Below are positions 59,264 to 64,000 of a stretch of 64,000 bases of DNA, in pieces. Within the stretch, counting starts at the first letter, position 1; each line of letters opens with the position of its first letter. The notes beneath the pieces were generated by a model that was given only the letters and a program-made list of their open reading frames with translations, was not told the origin of the DNA and searched no databases. Where the stretch lies: contig NC_083341.1 of NCBI RefSeq assembly GCF_019175385.1, positions 22,948,203 to 23,012,202 of the forward strand, given 5' to 3'. Source of the DNA: Lycium barbarum (Eukaryota; Streptophyta; Magnoliopsida; Solanales; Solanaceae). A program made the translations under genes and the position numbers.

Positions 59264-59967
59264 CTATACAAAAAGCCAATAGTAACTAGCGAGGCCAACG
59301 AAACTCCGAATCTCGGTAACTGAAGTAGGACTGACATAATCATGAACTACCTCGATCTTTTTAGGATCTACTATAATCCCATCCTTTGTCACTACACAAC
59401 CCAAGAATGCCAAGAATTCAAGCCAAAACTCACACTTTAAGAACTTAGCACATAATTGCTTCTCATTCAGAATCCCAAGCTCGATCCTCAAGTGATACTT
59501 GTGCTTTGCCTTACTACGAAAGTATATCAAGATGTCATCAATGAATAAAATAACAAAGGAGTTGAAGCATGGCCTGAAATCACGTTTATCAAATCCATAA
59601 AGGTTGTTAGGGCATTAGTCAACCCAAAATACATAACCAAGAACTCATAGTGACCATAACGGGCCCTAAAGGCTGTCTTAGGTGTATCCTCAGACCTAAT
59701 GTTCAACTGGTGATAATTGTACCTCAAATCGATCTTAAAAAAGATTGATGCACCCTGAAGCTGATCAAGCAAATTATCAATCCGAGGAATAGCATACTTA
59801 TTCTTGATGGTAACCTTGTCCAACTGTCGATAGTCGATATACATATGCATGGTCCCATCCTTCTTCTTTACAAACAACACTAGAGCACCCCAAGGGGGAA
59901 TGCTAGGTCTAATGAACCCCTTACTCAAAATGTCATGCAACTGCTCCTTCAATACTATTAGTGCCAT
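59264..59967 (-). pseudogene. G reverse transcriptase
   Basis: Minus strand. 59967-59590 encodes [77 protein letters not shown] (first Asp kept), [15 protein letters not shown] and [13 protein letters not shown]. After a frameshift, 59545-59264 has [10 protein letters not shown] (FIDD kept), KQLCAKFLKCEFWLEF and EIRSFVGLASYY. Confidence 0.9.
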
Positions 59968-60047
59968 CGATTAGGTAGAATAAAAATGGGCTTGGTGCTT
60001 GGCTCCAAGTAAATACAAAAATCAACGTCACGATCCGGTGAAACACC

Positions 60048-60549
60048 TCATAAATCTGTCAAAAATACCTCAGAAACCTCCTTCACCACTGTTAAAGACT
60101 CAAATGGAGAAGTATATGCGCTCATATCCCTAACATAGGTCAAATATGCTAAACACCCCTTCTCCGCGATTCGATGAGCCGTAAGGAACGATATCACTTT
60201 CTTCGGCGCACAGCTAGAATCGCCCTTCCACTCCAACCTAGGGACTTCTGGAATAGCTAAGGTAACCATCTTGGCATGACAGTCCAAGATCACATAACAA
60301 GGGGACAACCAACTAATGCCAAGGGTAATGTCAAAATCTACCATGTCTGGAATGATTAAATTCCCCCAAGTCTCATATCCTATCGAAGTCATAAGACAGG
60401 ATCGGTACACCCAATCCACTACTACGGAATCCCCAATAGGAGTAGAAACACTCAGGAAAATTAAGAAAGCCACACAGCATATCCAAACCTGAAGAAAACT
60501 AAGTAGTCATATAGGAATACTTAGATCCTGGATAAAATAATGTCGTAGT
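60048..60549 (-). pseudogene. G aspartic protease
   Basis: Minus strand. Starting at the P2 junction: TTLFYPGSKYSYM, where Tyr replaces the active-site aspartate of DPGS, then a stop. STPIGDSVVVDWVYRSC, MVDFDITLGISWLSP, ILDCHAKMVTLAIPEVPRLE and EKGCLAYLTYVRD follow. This is the Tekay retropepsin and its linker to RT. P2 cuts the gene at 60550; gag lies outside the window. Confidence 0.87.
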
Positions 60550-63111
60550 TGTTACACCCGAAAAAAAATTACATTGTCTGCATCACAAGTAAAACAATAT
60601 AAGCTAGAGAGGCTATGACACCCCCATGAGTTGTTTTATGCTAGGATCACATGCCATTTTCTTCATACGTTAAAAACTAGCTATAATCCGATTGACGTAA
60701 ACTCGTATTGAAGACCTTTTGGAGAGTCATACAAGCAGCCTACGGTGTATCTCAAAGTTACATGAGTTCTTACACATGTTTGGAAGAGCGTATGAAAGTT
60801 GGACGCCAAACGAATCGGAAAGAATACGTTTCGTCAAAAAATCGGATCAAGCCAATTCCACGGCCACTGTGAAAGTGTTGCTTGGCCCCCGTGAAATGGT
60901 AGAGATGGTAGGAAGTCACTGGAACGGTTTCATGGACACTTTCACGGCCCATGAAATAATTCACTATTCGTGAAAATGAACCGTGAAATTGAGGCGGTGA
61001 CCGACCTTGGGACTTTTATTATATGATGTAAGCCTTATTTTCTTCATTTTTCAGCCAAGAACTACCTTACCCTTCTCCTAAACCCTTCCAACAGTTCCGC
61101 AAATTTCAAAGGGATTAAACCCAATTACATTAACAAAACTCCAATCTAGAAGAGAATTGCATGTCTATGGCATTGTGGGCTGATTGAGGGAGGTTGCAAG
61201 AGAATCTAAGTTAGAGGTTCAAGTGAAATTTACTGCAAAAGGTGAGTTTAATATGTTATTTACTGTGTTTAAGGCTATCTTGGTGTTGGTTGTGTGGTTT
61301 GAGTAGAAGAAGATGGAAATAAACACAAAATGGATAAAGTAATGTTCCTATGTTTGTTGGACTATTTTTAAAGTATTTATTGATATTGTTATGAAAGGAA
61401 ATCATGGATAATGACATGAATAAGATTTTCTTGATGTTGTTGTGTGTATCTATGTTTATGGAATGGATTAGTGATAAAGGAAATGTATGGGGACGGACTA
61501 TAAATTCATTGGCAATGTCTATGCTGGTTCAAATTCAGCTCGGCCCAATAATTCGCCAATCCGCCAATCCGCCTTGAAATGATATAACCCCCTTTGTACT
61601 TCAGAAATACCTGATCCAGTGATAAAAAAGAATCAAATTTCTGCTAGATCCTTTATTGCTCTGAGGGTGTTTGCGGACTGTTTTGGAAGGAATTGATGGA
61701 ACTTCTAGATTAATTGTTGTTGAAATTCTATGGATATATTATTGTTTGATGTTATATGATTGTTTTAGGTCGAATTTGGTTAGGGAAGGAAGTCGATATT
61801 ATAGAGGAAATGCTACCCAAATTTATATAAAATACCTACTAGCTCAAACATAGATTAGGAGAATTCCAATATTTAACCTTGGTTCTAATTGTCTGGTTAT
61901 AGATTGACGGGCGTTGGACGATGAACGTCGAATACTAAATCTAAACGGATAAGGTATACTAAGGCTAACTCTTCTTTCATTTTGTCATGACCCATGACGG
62001 AACGAAATGTAAATGAACGTTACTCCATAATGGGTTTATTCTTAGAACACTAGAATTGTCTACTCTTTGTAATCTCACATTGTTGAGTATCAAGTATGTT
62101 GCTTATTGAAATCCTAAGTCCCAAAGAGGCATACATAAGATTATCATATTTCATATGCATTCTCATGACTGGTTCTAAGTTCCGAAGGGAGCACATGATG
62201 ATTACAATGATGTTCATAATGAAATCGGAGGATGAACGACTCTTATGTCACTCCGGAAGAGGTTAAATGATCTTACGAATCCTTCTCATGCATTATATGC
62301 ATTATATATCTACATAAAGATATATATACTTATGCATCATGATTTTTATGGGAAATGGGAAAGGGAAAGGCGTTATATACACAAACCACCTGATCAACTG
62401 CTATATGATGATGATGATGATGATGCCCGAAGGGGCCTGATATAAATATAATACCCGACGGGGTGAATCTTGATGGAGCAAATGGGTAAAGGTATATACA
62501 TATAAATGTCTTTTTCAAAAGTATAATATGCATGTTCATAGTCCTTAGTGGCAGTCACAGGTACAGGTTCATTCCGATGCTCTCTTGTCATAATTGGGGT
62601 CTTACTATATTGTTTCAATTCTGCCTGACATCCCTTTGCATAGGGACGCTGTGTTTCATGCCACGCATGTGTGGATAGACGAGTAAAGGACACTTGTTGT
62701 AGGTTGTTCTTGAGCTATCAGCTGCATTGGTGAACTCCACTGCTGTTCGGAGTATTGCAGAGTCAGAGTATGTGTGTACATATATGTGTTTTATGTATTA
62801 TGGGTACGTCGGGATCCTGTCCTGACTTATGTTATGGCATCTTGGTTATGTTAGAGACTTTGCAGGCAGTGTCTTGTATATGGTATGTTGGGATGCCTTC
62901 AATTTTTTATAGTGTCCATATAGGTCGTATGTTCATGTATATCCCCTACGAGGAGTTTCATTGAGTTTTTATGTTGAAATAATGAGAAATGAAGGATAAA
63001 TGACTTAAGGGCTCACTTCGGAATTAATAGATAAGAAATGAATGGTATGGTGACACTCGGTCAGGCAGGGCATCGGGTGTCTGTCGCGGCCCTCTGGTTT
63101 GGATCTTGACA
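60550..63111 (+). repeat. P2 5' LTR (2562 bp)
   Basis: TGTTACACCCG at 60550 to GATCTTGACA at 63111, directly followed by a PBS. U3 has GTGAAA/TTTCAC-type inverted words (60780-60990) and an AT-rich TATA-like TTATTATATGATG (about 61017). The LTR box is at about 62600-62670 (TCCC/GGGA stem). A (GAT)n run and GCCCGAAGGGGC words lie at 62405-62460. Confidence 0.88.
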
Positions 63112-63115
63112 AAAG

Positions 63116-63127
63116 CGGTATCAGAGC
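63116..63127 (+). promoter_or_regulatory. P2 primer-binding site
   Basis: CGGTATCAGAGC, the initiator tRNA-Met type site with its first base changed, four bases after the LTR. Confidence 0.88.
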
Positions 63128-63326
63128 AGGTCTATCCTAGGGATTCTTCAAAGTCGTGTCTAGTAGAGTCCCACTTATGGATGTTTTGCACGCCACATGT
63201 ATAATTGGGAGGCTGCAGGACATTTAGAATGGTTACCTTCTATTCATATCTTAGATCGTGCGATAGGACCAAATCGTATGAAATGAAATTCGTCATACTA
63301 ACCTCTGATTGTTTTATAGTTGAAGA

Positions 63327-63647
63327 ATGACTTCTACGGGAAAGACGACTAGCGGTTCAAGGGCTACAGAAGTGAGTTACTCTTATGAGACAGATCCGTC
63401 CGAGGATATGCCCTCTATTGAGATGGATCCATCTGAAGCCATATCTTCTATAGAGACAGACCCCGTCAGATATTCAGGAGGACACAGTACTGCAGGTATC
63501 ATCAGTTTCGATAAGTTTGGGGGAGCCGGGAGGAGCTTCGATGTCACCAGTTTCACCCTAGCCCAATCAGGGCAAGACAGGAGCAGACAGGTGATGGGAG
63601 TTGATCCTCAGACTTCGTATTATAGTAGACCATCGGATGAGGGATAG
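63327..63647 (+). CDS. P2 short ORF in gag position, unidentified
   Basis: 106 codons, the first ATG of any length after the PBS (about 200 bp downstream), beginning MTSTGKTTSGSRATEVSY. It is Ser/Thr/Asp-rich and repeats a DPSE or TDP motif (TDPSEDMPSIEMDPSEA, IETDP). There is no zinc knuckle and no conserved gag domain core. It ends at TAG 63645-63647, shortly before LTR M5 at 63718. It may be the divergent N-terminus of a gag cut short, or a leader ORF of a non-autonomous element. I do not recognise it. Confidence 0.4.
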   Translation: MTSTGKTTSGSRATEVSYSYETDPSEDMPSIEMDPSEAISSIETDPVRYSGGHSTAGIISFDKFGGAGRSFDVTSFTLAQSGQDRSRQVMGVDPQTSYYSRPSDEG

Positions 63648-63717
63648 CCTTCTGAGAAGTCGAGGAGCTTACAAATGAAAAACCCGAGTAATTCAAGTGT
63701 GATGGCATCCATGGAAC

Positions 63718-64000
63718 TGTCACAACCCAACCGGAGGCCGTGACGGGCACCCGGAGCTAACCTACCGAGTACCTCAAAACGTACATCTCATAGTCATATC
63801 TAAGTGGTCCATAAAGCTAACTAATAAATATCATAACTCGAAGGGACACAATCCCAAAAAAAACTGCATATATAAACGTACATCATCAAACCATGCCCAT
63901 ATATAAACCGACAAGGCTATCAAAGGATATAACAAAAATATAGACCAATGAGGTCAGAAGACATCTAGTTGTACACATCTATCTATAAGCATCTATCTAG
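63718..64000 (-). repeat. M5: minus-strand Tekay LTR, runs off the window
   Basis: TGTCACAACCCAACCGGAGG and the following bases match the starts of the M1-family LTRs (10024, 50818, 54516). It interrupts P2 after its short ORF. Confidence 0.85.

Overview
The window is plant nuclear DNA, most likely from a Solanaceae species, and I see no host gene in it. The evidence is Tekay/Del-type chromoviruses whose primer-binding site (PBS) matches initiator tRNA-Met (TGGTATCAGAGC), Athila-type elements with a tRNA-Asp-like PBS, and a fragment resembling the Solanaceae TS SINE. Essentially all 64 kb is nested, decayed LTR retrotransposons, as in pericentromeric heterochromatin. Labels (G, M0-M5, A1-A2, P0-P2) are mine.

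Central nest. The oldest piece is G, a minus-strand Tekay-like pol split into 8294-8973 and 58067-60549. It was entered by M4, an LTR element with almost no interior (8974-10023 + 53046-58066). M4's left LTR was entered by M1 (10024-53045). M1 was entered twice: by M2 (13062-32979, in the integrase) and by the Athila element A2 (36935-50597, in gag). M2's left LTR was entered by M3 (13537-23710), which carries no recognisable coding. M4's right LTR holds a solo LTR (54516-56590). The deepest chain is therefore G > M4 > M1 > M2 > M3. Target-site duplications support the solo LTR (AACAA) and A2 (CCCGC) exactly, M2 and M3 with one mismatch each, and M4 and M1 only weakly.

Flanks. On the left, positions 1-8293 hold plus-strand LTR pieces (P1, P0), a minus LTR fragment (M0) and a deleted plus-strand Athila copy (A1). 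On the right, a plus-strand element P2 (5' LTR 60550-63111, PBS, short ORF) entered G's protease and is itself interrupted at 63718 by another minus LTR (M5).

Coding state. Every gag-pol is broken by frameshifts, deletions, nonsense codons or lost catalytic residues, so no autonomous element is present. Many changes fit C-to-T/G-to-A decay. A2 still keeps a third, non-gag-pol reading frame (45483-47606) in one phase, interrupted only by nonsense codons. Non-coding structure is the most interesting part: palindromic word arrays just upstream of TATA boxes in both Athila and Tekay LTRs, a conserved stem-loop box in Tekay LTRs, and LTR minisatellites that differ by family.
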